This document shows, piece after piece, positions 33,990 through 44,400 of a stretch of 64,000 bases of DNA (positions are counted from its first letter, which is position 1; the number at the start of each line of letters is the position of its first letter). Below the pieces are notes generated by a model. It was given only the letters and a program-made list of their open reading frames with translations, was not told the origin of the DNA and ran no database searches. A program made the translations under genes and the position numbers. Source of the stretch: Hippasteria phrygiana (lineage: Eukaryota > Echinodermata > Asteroidea > Valvatida > Goniasteridae); NCBI GenBank assembly GCA_037893225.1, contig JAZGUH010000329.1, positions 248,001-312,000 of the forward strand, given 5' to 3'.

Positions 33990-34200
33990 TCGTCAAACAA
34001 ACCACAAGGAAAACTGACTACATGTATGCCATTTTTAATTAATTTTAAAAGTGAACAAAGAAAACTGGCAGGAGCGGACCTTGAACCTGCAACCTCCGGA
34101 ATACAGTACCGGCGCTCTAACTGAGCTATATATTGCCCTCTGGCATTCTCCCAAATATCAGTGTTTTGTTGGGTTGCGGGGGGGGGGGGGGCTAGTCAAA
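33990..34200 (-). mobile_element. tRNA-derived SINE, fullest copy
   Basis: Plus strand: GTCAAACAAACCACAAGGAA, GTGAACAAAGAAAACTGGC, then TTGAACCTGCAACCTCCGG, CTCTAACTGAGCTATATATT and a G tract with GCTAGTCAAAC. Read on the minus strand this gives a tRNA-like head (AGCTCAGTTAGAGCG, GGTTCAAGGTCC) followed by an AT-rich tail. The acceptor stem does not close fully, so it is not a tRNA gene. Confidence 0.65.
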
Positions 34201-34960
34201 CCCCCTTGTCTGGGATCATGCCCCAACTGTACGATATGTTAAGTGTCCCTTGCGTGTCCTGTACGTGTTTTGCATGGTTAGGCCTAATTAGCTATTGGGC
34301 TAAAAAGTGCAACAGACTGGAAAACTCATTTATGGAAAGCCAGCTTAACTATAGCATTTTTGTTGCACAGTCATACATAGACTGGTACAATGCATGAACA
34401 CCATCAATAAACATTCCAGCCACTTTCAAAGTCTGGTATATTCATGTTTTATTGTAAAAGATAAAGGCATAAATCAATTTCACTTTGCACAAGATAGAAT
34501 AAATAATTATGATTTTACAAACAGACTTTAACCACCATCAATGTGCGTAGTGATAAACAACAATTTCACAAGAGTATAAAAACATTTTGAGGAGTTATAC
34601 TGAGCGCAATTTATACATCTTCACACATTTCAACAAACTGTGCAAGGTCAGAGGTCAACGTTCAAGGCCTAAGATCGTTTTCTTTTTACCAAATTAATTT
34701 TATACAGTTTTGGTAAGCTGAAATACCACCTCTATAGTTTGCAACTTTTAGTAAAATATTTCTATTGTACGTTTTATCTGTTTTAACTGCCAAAATGTGT
34801 CCGTTTATTGTTTAATGATTTTTACGCTTCGCTTTTTGAAGATTGTTATTAATCTTGTTCGAATTTACTTCAAGTTCATCCAATCATATGCACTTAGGAA
34901 TTATGCATGTACTGTAAAAAAAAACAAAAAAAGTGCCGTTAGATTAACACTATGCGGTAT
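34201..34960. other. No gene recognised
   Basis: AT-rich sequence with only short open frames, none recognisable. Confidence 0.4.
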
Positions 34961-34968
34961 TAAAAATA

Positions 34969-35427
34969 TAGTGTACATGATTGGTAATTCTCCAATTTTT
35001 GTTTTACTGAATTATTACAAAATACCTTATTGTAAGTTAATAGTAGTCTCAATCATCCTGTGAAATTATGGCACCAGGTGTGCTGTCGTTGTCAAGAAAA
35101 GTGGAAATTTATATCGTCTTCCAACGATTTCCAGCTGAAAACTGTCCTGTAGCCTTTAGTCAAGGCGCGCGTGGCTACCCAGACGAGTGGCGCGCTGGAC
35201 ATGACATTCAGGGCGCGTCACGTGTCCAGCTGGTAGCCACTCGCGCCTTGACTAAAGGCTATCATCCGCCCGACGGTTGAAAACGAGCGCCGTTTTTCTC
35301 TCGGTATTTTCGCCATCCAACAACGCAAAACTTTGAACAGGGCGAGTGGAACGATATTTCCTATAACATACTAACCCCCAAATCCGCCCATTTTTGAAAA
35401 TTGCAACAGTGACCAATCATGTACACG
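34969..35427 (-). mobile_element. Composite inverted-repeat element, copy 2 (inverted)
   Basis: Starts TAGTGTACATGATTGGTAAT and ends GACCAATCATGTACACGG, with the same internal order as copy 1 but reversed (CACCAGGTGTGCTGTCGTTG first, CGCCATCCAACAACGCAAAA last). The nested TAGCCTTTAGTCAAGGCGC palindrome is at 35150-35262. Confidence 0.75.
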
Positions 35428-36244
35428 GCCTTTAAACCATTCGTTTATGTAGGTACCGCATGGTGGTAATCTAATGATTTCGTAGCCTTGGCTTTGCAGA
35501 AATCATTGATATTTTAGGCACATAGAAACAAAACAATCCTGTCTGCCGTAACGCCCTCTTTTATACAAAAAGAAACGAGGAGGTCCTTTTTAAATTTTCT
35601 GTTTTTGGAACCCCTGCCAGGCAATATTTTCCATATTTATATTAATATATAAATAACTCAAAGATATTTTCAATATATTACTGTTGTATCCCCCCCCCCC
35701 CCCCCCCCACTAGCAGCCCTGAACTTTCCTTTTCTGTCTGTTCGTGTTTCTTTGCTGCTTTTAAAAATCTATTTAACCCCACTGATGAGGATTTTGATTT
35801 TTGTTTTAATGTTTGTATTTTTTTGTTGTGAAAAATGCCTAAATCAAGTATAATTCCAAGATGACTTATTTTCTTACAATGTTGCTCCGTCCGGCAGTGG
35901 AGTCTACCAGATGTATATTTAAAACGTGCAATGTTTAACTTAGGAATACATTTTTTTTCTTTTAGAGGTGGACATATTCTGTAGAATTCTTGTACGACCT
36001 GCATTTCGTTATAAACAACACAAATACTTTTCTAATTAGTCATTTCCGAATGAGACATTTTCTCTACTGCCCAACTAAATTAAATACGGAACTGTCTTCC
36101 ATGCAGTAAAATAATGTTTACCCTGGTAAGGTATGAAATAAACAAAGTGGAAAAGAGCCTGCATAGTAAAAAGCAAGCTAAGATTTCACACGTATTGTTG
36201 CTGCATGCACAGAAAGGATATATATATACTTGCTTAAAGGTACA

Positions 36245-36840
36245 TGTAGTATATACACGATTGGCTTTTGCTGCAATTTTCAGAAATGAATTAATTTGGC
36301 GGTTAGCTTTTTATAGCGTGCTAGCAAATACTGTTTAAAGTTCTGTGTGCATAGATGCTGGGAAAAACTGTAGTCTGCGTAGAGAGAAAAAATTATGTTT
36401 TAGTAGTCTGGTTCCCTGACCATACTTTAGACAAAACGGAGCAACTTCTAGATACGAGAAAGACTGGGATTGCGGGTCACACACCATGTGAAATACATCT
36501 CTTCTCGGAAGATGTGTGGTTCTGAAAAGAACCGGAATGAGTGTGTAACACGACGTTTCGGACATTGAGCTCGCCCTGTCCGTCCTCCGGAGTTTGAGTG
36601 ACATCAACTTGTAGATGTCAGGGAATTATCTGGTCCGGGAACTGGGCTATTTCCAACGATTGGTCGGCCGAACAATCGTTGGAAAACGATATAAATTTCC
36701 ACTTTTCTTGAAAACGACAGCACACCAGGTGCCATGATTTCACAGGATGCTTGGGACTGCTATTAACTTACAGTCTAGTGAGGTATTTCGTCATAATTTA
36801 GTAAAAAATATTTGGAGGATTACCAATCGTGTACACTACT
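36245..36840 (+). mobile_element. Composite inverted-repeat element, copy 3, carrying a foldback arm
   Basis: The left part (CGATTGGCTTTTGCTGCAAT, TTGGCGGTTAGC) and right part (CTTTTCTTGAAAACGACAGC, TTACCAATCGTGTACACTAC) belong to the same family as copies 1 and 2. The middle differs and is interrupted by a foldback-family arm at about 36456-36610. Confidence 0.7.
36456..36610 (-). mobile_element. Solo arm of foldback (hammerhead-like) family
   Basis: GAGAAAGACTGGGATTGCGG, CACCATGTGAAATACATCTC, GTGGTTCTGAAAAGAACCGG and CGACGTTTCGGACATTGAGC match one arm of the 53.7-kb element. On the minus strand the core reads GGAGGACGGACAGGG, a spacer, then TGTCCGAAACGTCG. Confidence 0.65.
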
Positions 36841-36891
36841 TTAATGGCAAACCGCACGCAATAATTATACCCACAACATCAAATAGACCGA

Positions 36892-37035
36892 CCCGTTAAG
36901 CTCCTCCACTTGTATTGACCAATCACAACCGCGACTATGGTCGGACAAACGCCCGACATACGCGACTGACGTGTGGTGCGCGCGGCTGTGATTGGTCAAT
37001 ACAAATCACGGGGCGGGGCTTAATAGATCGGTCTA
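36892..37035 (+). mobile_element. Small MITE
   Basis: TAGACCGACCCGTTAAGCTC and TTGTATTGACCAATCACAAC at the left are inverted as GTGATTGGTCAATACAAATC and TAATAGATCGGTCTA at the right. Confidence 0.6.
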
Positions 37036-37159
37036 CTCCATAAGGAGCTGCTTATAGGACGCAAATGTGCAAGCAAAAGACAAAAAATACTGCTTAATTT
37101 TGTCTGTGGAGTCTCAGCTGTGTTTTTCTTAGCTAATTTGCTAATAAAATAATAGTTCA

Positions 37160-37390
37160 TTTTCAAAGTGAACAAAGAAAACTGGCAGAAGCGGGATTCG
37201 AACCTGCGACCTCCGGAATACCGTACCGACGCTCTACCAACTGAGTCATCTTGCCCTATGTTGGCGGCCTCCCAAATTGTCAGTATTCCGGAGGTAGCAG
37301 GTTCGAATCCCGCTCCTGCCAGTTTTCTTTGTTCACTTTGAAAATATATTCAAATTTACCTAGTCAGTTTCCCTTGTAGATTGTTTGACG
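37160..37390. mobile_element. Two tRNA-SINE halves head to head
   Basis: 37161-37221 (minus orientation) and 37283-37344 (plus orientation) are inverted copies of the same unit: CCAGTTTTCTTTGTTCACTT on one strand and its complement on the other, both with GGTTCGAATCCCGCT. The right unit continues into CTAGTCAGTTTCCCTTGTAG, the known downstream sequence of the family. The result is a foldback of about 185 bases. Confidence 0.7.
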
Positions 37391-39107
37391 AAAAATAATA
37401 TTTCCTTCTTGACAGCCCTGTGAAACTGGGCCAAGAGCCTTCGTTTGGTTTCCCGAGTCCCTCCAAATAGGATCATAAGTTAGGCATGATATTGAATGAT
37501 ATCATACGTGACTACTTGCTCTAGTTGTACAGGTTTATAATGTTGAAACAACAGCAGAAACATCGTGCGAACGTGTCTTTAACCTTCCATGAGTAAGCCT
37601 ATGCAACCCGTCTCCTGAACAAAATATTCTACGGGATTTTGTTTTTGCTTGTGTATCTCATGAATAAAATCGAGTTACTCTCAAACCAGCAGATACGGTA
37701 ATACATTTCATCATTGTCAACTGCACCAATTACATCTTACAGAAACTGACTTCGTTTCTTTTGTATAAAAATCACAATAGACAAAGAGCAGTAGATTCAT
37801 TAATAAATATATTACAATTTCCTTTTTTGTTTTCCTCTCACCAATATTAAACAATAACCTCTGCGTTCGATGTCTGATAATAGAACACATGATTTACATA
37901 TATTGTCTTATTTTTTTTAACATGGCAAGAACAGAGTGATAAAACATTAAATTCTTTACACGCAGTAATTTTGTCAAGTCAGTAAATTCTATTACTGATA
38001 ACATTATATATTTTTTTTCTTCAATATTACGAAAATGTAAATAGAAATTCGCTTTAAATTGCGAACCAAATATTACGTCAATATCATAAGTCCCAACACG
38101 TAAAAACAATACTAAGAAAGATTAAGAAAATAAATTAAATGTTTTCATTTATACCCATGAAGAAATATATACACTGGAATGAAGCGCAGTGACAAATAAT
38201 CTAATTCATCAGAAAGTGTTTAAGTTATACGAGTATAGGAGGTATTTGCCAAGAACCCAGACTTTTCACCCGTGACGTCGTAAAAGTGCAACCGTAAGGT
38301 TGGTAGCGTTGGCAATTCAAAATGTCGCCAATCCTACCACCCCTAATAGTAACTCTTTATACCTAGAGTAGTTTCTAACCTTGTATTTGGTGATTTTAAT
38401 AACAAAATCCCAAGGGGGCTCTTCCATTGCAGAACAACCTAACTCGAAAATTTGGGTTTTTGAGATCATTTCTGGGTAAACTGAGGGCACTTTTTTCATA
38501 TCTGAAAGTTTCAAAAGCTACGATGTATGGTTTTGAAAATAACACATCCTATCTCACACTCTATATTCTTTCACCACGGTTTCGTTTGACAAGGCAGCTT
38601 ATCTTTGACTTAAGTCATTCACACATTCTATTTTTGTTTGGTATTTCATTGTAAGTCCAGTTATGATAAACCAATTCGTCAAACAATCCACAGTTAACTT
38701 GAAGATAGGCTGTTTTGCCAAAAATACATTCCGAGGTTGAGAAACGCCGAGAATCTTGAAATTAAGTCATGCATACTTGTAATGGAAATTATATGTAACT
38801 TGAGGTACACTGTTTTGCCATAGAGTATTAGTAATATCGTTTGCTTAAATATTCAGCAAAAGAATGTATAAGTGCATACAATTATTTCAAAACCTTCGAA
38901 GGATGTTTGCCCAAAATTTGCAGGAAAATATAATAAGACGACCCCTCATTTTCATACATTCTTACATTTTCAACAGAGTCATCCGTCCAAAAAGGAAAGT
39001 GTGCAAACTTTAACTCAATTTTCTTAACACATATTTTTTTTAGTTAGGCTGTTTTGCCAAAAAAGGGCAGCATGGTCGATAGCTGTGTTTGTTGGTAAAG
39101 GCGGATA
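37391..39107. other. No gene recognised
   Basis: AT-rich. Three scattered GCTGTTTTGCCAAAAA-like words occur at about 38710, 38808 and 39047. No supported exon. Confidence 0.4.
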
Positions 39108-39141
39108 TCGTGGCTCGTCTTAACATGTAGTGGCGCGTCTC

Positions 39142-39558
39142 CTAACGTGGCGCACTTTGAGTTTGTTCCTCTACTATACTACATGTACCATGCGTGCACG
39201 AGAAACGTTTTACCTAAAACTGCAGAGAAAGCGAAATTCTTGCGAGTTCAAAATATCCCTGCTCAAAACACCCATTTTAAAGTTACAATACGAGTAAAAT
39301 GTTTATTCGACACAATTTCAATTTTTTCTTTAAAGTGCTCGGTGAACCCTTTATATGTTCCCATAAAAAAAATTCTGACAAAAATGACTAATTTGAGTAT
39401 GTGACCGGAGATAATGATGGTTAACCATAATTTGTCCAGTTCAAAGAAAATCTTAGTATGTTCAATTTGGGATTGTGAACGTAAAGCTCACCAACAAAGA
39501 AAATTGTAAAAACTTTCTGACAAAAGTCGGGAAAAACGTCTAAGTGCGCCACGTTGGA
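39142..39558 (+). mobile_element. Probable MITE with CTAACGTGGCGCAC ends
   Basis: CTAACGTGGCGCACTT at the left and AAGTGCGCCACGTTGG at the right are inverted. The 400 bases between them have no recognisable coding potential. Confidence 0.5.
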
Positions 39559-39792
39559 CGACTCCGTAATAATAGGAAACTTAGTAACGTATCATATTTC
39601 CCTGACCGCCATGTTAGAGGTCATACGTCATCATTTGTCTCGTCGTCTGTGTGTTCGCGTGAGTGGCACACACCGATGTCGTTTCGTGTGTACACGCAAG
39701 CGCGTTGTCGTCATCAATGACCTCATCAATGACCTCAAACATGGCCATTGGGTGTAGGCCTACCAATTTTAACTGTTTACGGGCCAAGTAAT

Positions 39793-40001
39793 CAGTGGCG
39801 TAGCCAGGAGGGGGGCCACTTCCCCCCCCCCCCTTTCCCCCCTCTGGAAAATTTGGACTTTTTTTTTGGGGGGGGGGGGGTCTCTCCATCTGTAGTGTGT
39901 AGATATGCGTTACTATAGCGTGGACCTATTTAACAAAGTCGAATTTCCCCCTTGAAAATAGCCATGCCCCCGTTTGCAGGAAGAGCCTGGCTACGCCACT
40001 G
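39793..40001 (+). mobile_element. hAT-type MITE (CAGTGGCGTAGCCAG ends)
   Basis: 209 bp, with ends CAGTGGCGTAGCCAGGA and TCCTGGCTACGCCACTG-like (GAGCCTGGCTACGCCACTG). The flanks CAAGTAAT and CAAGAAAT form an 8-bp target duplication with one mismatch. It lies downstream of the GARNL3 stop. Confidence 0.8.
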
Positions 40002-40460
40002 CAAGAAATACAATACGAAACTCCACGTCAGTAGTGGTGAACACCTCATGAAGTCACAGGCTGAATGCCTGGCTTGCAGTGCAAAGTCCCACACCCTAAC
40101 AAGGAACGTGCTCCTGAATCTAACTTTTGCTGAAAATTCGTCCGGTGAGTTATAGTAATTAAAAATATGTTATTGGTGCCTGTCGTCTCCGTGATGCTCA
40201 CACTCTCAAAAAGCTGATAGCTGCCTGTTTTTGCTACACGGTTGTATAGGCTTCAAATGTGCTTTCCTAAACTATTCAAAACTGCACCTACTTTAGTTTC
40301 AGACTCCAAAAAAATGATTTCGTTTTGGTACTGTACATGCGTAGCTCATCAAAGTTGTCAAAAAAAAATTTCAAAAGAAAAAGAAAAGACAAACACCATG
40401 CTTCTCAGATAAGGAGTTATTTCCTCGCTATACGTGGACACTGGAATTCATTTACAAAAG

Positions 40461-40466
40461 TTTAAT
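40461..40466 (-). terminator. Possible GARNL3 poly(A) signal
   Basis: TTTAAT on the plus strand reads ATTAAA on the minus strand, 95 bases past the TGA at 40561-40563. It is the commonest variant signal. No AATAAA lies closer. Confidence 0.3.
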
Positions 40467-40560
40467 ACAAAAATAAGTATTGATCCCACAGTTTCCCCCT
40501 TAGGGCCTATACGTTATGCACATGGTTCTTACACCTTATATAGGCCTACATGATACAACC

Positions 40561-41489
40561 TCACTTTAAGTCGATGTCATCTTCATCGACCGATGAGGAA
40601 AGAAAGAAAGGAATGCTAGACTTGTCCTTGACTGGACTCCCACTCTCGAAGACCGAGCCCCGATCCTCCGAGTCTGACTGGCTGGACATGGTAGAGGAGG
40701 TTGAGGGGCGTCCCAGCTTTGGCGAACGGAGGAGTTTCCCCAGGAGTTCAGCTCGCATCTCTGCCTCGGACTGCGAGGTGGAACTACTGCTTCCAAATCG
40801 TGGCGAGCGAGGCCAGGACTGCAGAGTCGATGTGTCCGATCGAGAGGAATCTGATTCAGAGGCTACAGAACTCGACCTGCTGTCCAGCCGCGAGTTACTG
40901 TAGAAGACCGAGTCCGAGTGGTTGGAACCGAAGCGCGACCGCGTACCGCCTTTAGACTTGGCTGTCCCCAGGAGTTCAGCCCTTGCCTCCGGGTCGGCAC
41001 TCTGTGACGAGAGGGTCCGGCGATGCTGTTGCGGGGAATGCAGGCAGCTGAACATCTTTCTTCTTATCTCGGCTGAGTCTTGCGCCGTGCGGAGGGGCTC
41101 GTACGGGTAGCCCCGAGGCGCGTCCGCACAGTCGGCGGATTCGAAGGACACGTCAGACTCCGAGTAACCCGAGTCCGAGTACTCAGCCGAGGGTCGTGGT
41201 GGGAAGTTGTTCCTCCACGGCGTCAGACCTTCTGGGTTGCTACTATTGTCATTGGCGAAGTTCTTCTCGTAGGCCAAGAGGGCAGTGTCGCTCTGTGGTC
41301 TGGTGGTGAGTCTGTTGGCGGTGAGTCGGCTGGTATAGCCCGGGGACGTCTCTGCGATGTTGACGAGTGGGGAGATAAAGGACTTGGGCCGGTTGTTGGT
41401 GGATTGGACAGGCCGCTCGGTCATCTGCCCAACTAAACTGATCAAGGGAATCTTAAAAATGCGCGTTGGTGAGCCCATCATCGGTGCAA
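40561..41489 (-). CDS. GARNL3: GARNL3 exon 16, terminal
   Basis: The acceptor ATTCTTTAATATAG precedes 41489. The TT completes a GTT codon from exon 15. It encodes the FKIPLISLVGQ block and then a long Ser/Arg/Glu-rich disordered tail with repeated AEL LG-type motifs (EARAELLG, EMRAELLG) and the DEDDIDLK end. It is clearly more GC-rich than its surroundings. The open frame runs past the acceptor to 41733, but that part is intron and G-tract sequence. Confidence 0.9.
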
Positions 41490-44400
41490 CTATATTAAAG
41501 AATAAAAGGAACAAAAATCTTAGAAAAAGGAAAGAAAAAATATTGAAGCTGGACAGTGACGTAAATCCGTGTCGCCGAGTGGGGGGGGGGGGGGGGGGGA
41601 TGGGGAGTGGGCGGCTGGGGATGTGGGGTGACCCAAATTTCCGGCCGGCCAAAGAAATCCGAAAAGCGGGTTGGTTGGGGGGGGGGGGGAACTGGAGACA
41701 ATATGACACCAGAGGGTGCTGTTCATGATACAAAGATCTGGTTACCCTATGTACGATGTGTACATTTATTTGTACATCTAATGCAAACTTTCACACGTAT
41801 GTGGGTCAATCCATAAATTTGGGGTCCAAAGGTGTGACATTTTTTGGTGTCCCTGTTACACCTGACCTATGTAATTGACTTCACACTACTTTTTTTTACT
41901 TGTTTGGAAGGTACTTTGCTTTACATAATCACTTTGGAGATAGAAGGCATTAAAGAATGTGTCCGGAATTGCAAAATCACGTCACCATGTAACAGGGACA
42001 CCAAAAATGTCACACTTTTGGACCCCCAAATGTATGGAATGATTCATGTATCCATGCCTGACAACATAACGGTGCATTTAATGTTTTTTTACTGTTTTAA
42101 ATGTTGATAAGTTACAAGATAAGCACGAAATCAGCATTTTTTTGTCATGTGGGGGAGGGGGGGGGGGGGGGTTACATACCCCCCCCCCCCGGATTTACGC
42201 CCATTAATCTAGACTACCGTTCCTAGTGCTCCGACAACAGAGAGCTCCACAGGCCAACTGGCATTCTCCAAAGTAGTCAACAGGGACATCAACGTCAGCT
42301 GTCTGGACTAAGTTCCTGCGTTAATTCTACCTCCTGAGGTATCAAGCCCTATCACTGATGACAGGAACTTGAACCGTTCCTGTGCTCTACGAACTGAGCT
42401 TACAAGCCACACTTTAACAATCGTAATTAGCTAAGAGGGACATGAACCTCCGATCTCTGGATTACCGTTCCAGTGCTCTAACAGCAGTGTTTTTGAGCCC
42501 TATCAATCAACAGTCAACAGGAACATGAACCTGATACTTCTATACTGCTGTTCCTGTACTGTACCAAGAGCAAGAGCGGAAACAAGGTGGGAAGCCGTGA
42601 CCCCAAAATAAAACAATTATATACTCTAACAACGGATTGGTTGAAATAACCAATATATTGGTTAAAACAACCAATTTGATTGGTTGGACACATATCTACC
42701 GATCCTACCAATATATTGGTTATTTTTAACCAATCCGTTTTTAGAGTGTAGTTAGAAATGGAACACTAGTAAAGTATGTGAAATGGACTCTTGTAATGTA
42801 AAGCCTAAAACAACAAGGACGCAGATATACTGACTGAGGCTGGCAGCTTGCCAAATGGAAATCAATGGAAATAAATTCGTCTCTGCGGGCAGGTTGCCAT
42901 GTTGATTAGTATGCAAATTGCATATAACATATCCAATTTGTAGAAGGAATTAAAAATATTAAGAATATTTCATTCCCTCTGGATTCAGACGACTTGAAAG
43001 TTCTTACATCAAGTAAATTCGCAGTTCATTCATAAGGCAACGGTTCATACTGAATGCGAATGCGCAGCGAATTCATTATGCCAATCTTCATGTGCGAATA
43101 TTCGCCACAAAGGCTTAATGACGTCAAATTCGTTTTGCGTTGACATTCGCGTAAAGTATGAACTGGCTTTTAGACAGCAGTATTTGCAGCAACATTTGCA
43201 ACAGCATATGCAACAGCATATGCAGCAGCAACATTCGCAACAGCAGTAGCAATAGCAGCAGCAACAATAGCAGCAGCAGCAGCAGCATGCAGCAGCATGC
43301 AGCAGCATGCAGCAGCAATAGTAGCAGCAATCGTATACATAGCAGCAATACACTGCAAAAACTGTAGTGTTAATCTAACACCATGTGATGTTTATATTGG
43401 GCGAATGACCCAATATAAACACCACATGGTGTTAATTTAAAACCACAGTTTTTGTAGTGTAGTAGCACCAATAGCAAAACAGTATGGTCAGGATGAGGGT
43501 TAACAGCGACCGTGCGTGTATACCTGCGTTTGGATTGGTGGGGCTAGCGAGTGGAGTGAACGGGCGGACGGGGTCCTTGGGGCTTGGTTGCAGGCTGTGG
43601 AGTAGGTCTGGAGTACCCGTAGACGTGAAGTGCAGATCACACTATGGTCGAGAAAATGTCGTCAGGAAAATCATTTTAAACACTACTCAGACAGTCTTTG
43701 GTGTCAATATTACAAACTTACACCAGCGGTGTTAATTTTTCTTTCTCTTCAACTCAGTTACTGTTTAAAGAAATAATAGTATGCTTCAAACAGCTTGTCT
43801 TTATACAATGTGAATTGTACAAAATGATACAAGTTAGGAGGGACTGATGTTTCGATTTGTGCAAATTTGTTCTCAAAAAGATGAAATGCTGCTCGTATTA
43901 GACATGACGAATATTCTAGTATGAACTCTAGTAGTGGAAAGTTTGCATTTTATGCAGGCCAAAGTAGGAAGGGGGGGGGGGGGGGGGGGGTTCGGGCAAT
44001 GTCTTTTAAGTTCTGGTCCTCAGTCACTCTTTTCAGGTTCTGTATAGAAATTCAAATCCAGCCGTAGATTAGTGCGATATTTTGTGTCCCCGAGCAAGAT
44101 TAATTACATCACTTTTTTCGCTAAACCAAACAAACTGGTTTAAAATGAACCTATAAAGAGGAGAGGTTATTATTTTTAATGACCGTTCTCAAAGCCTGAT
44201 TATTCCAACCCATAATAAGATATGCTTGACATGGATGATATAAAAAAAAACTCAAGAAAGTTTGAAAATTTGTGTTTATCAACGTTGGTGGCGCCATTTA
44301 TCCTCTGTTTTGTTCTAACCCCTACACGCAAAATAAGACCTTTACATTGTTTTTCGTTTCTGGTTTGCAACTTTAGACGTAGGTCCTGACAAGCAAAGAA

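Noticed and set aside
37161..37344. tRNA genes at 34.1 and 37.2 kb
   Set aside because: A and B box-like words are present, but the acceptor stems do not pair properly. The units share non-tRNA tails with other dispersed copies, so they are SINEs.
41490..41733. N-terminal extension of the 390-codon frame at 40561-41733
   Set aside because: The part beyond 41489 crosses a G tract and a mobile element. A splice acceptor at 41490 with the correct phase joins to exon 15 instead.
43045..43367. Cys-, Leu- or Ala-rich and Ser/Asn-rich frames
   Set aside because: Translation of the CAG/CAA array in different frames.
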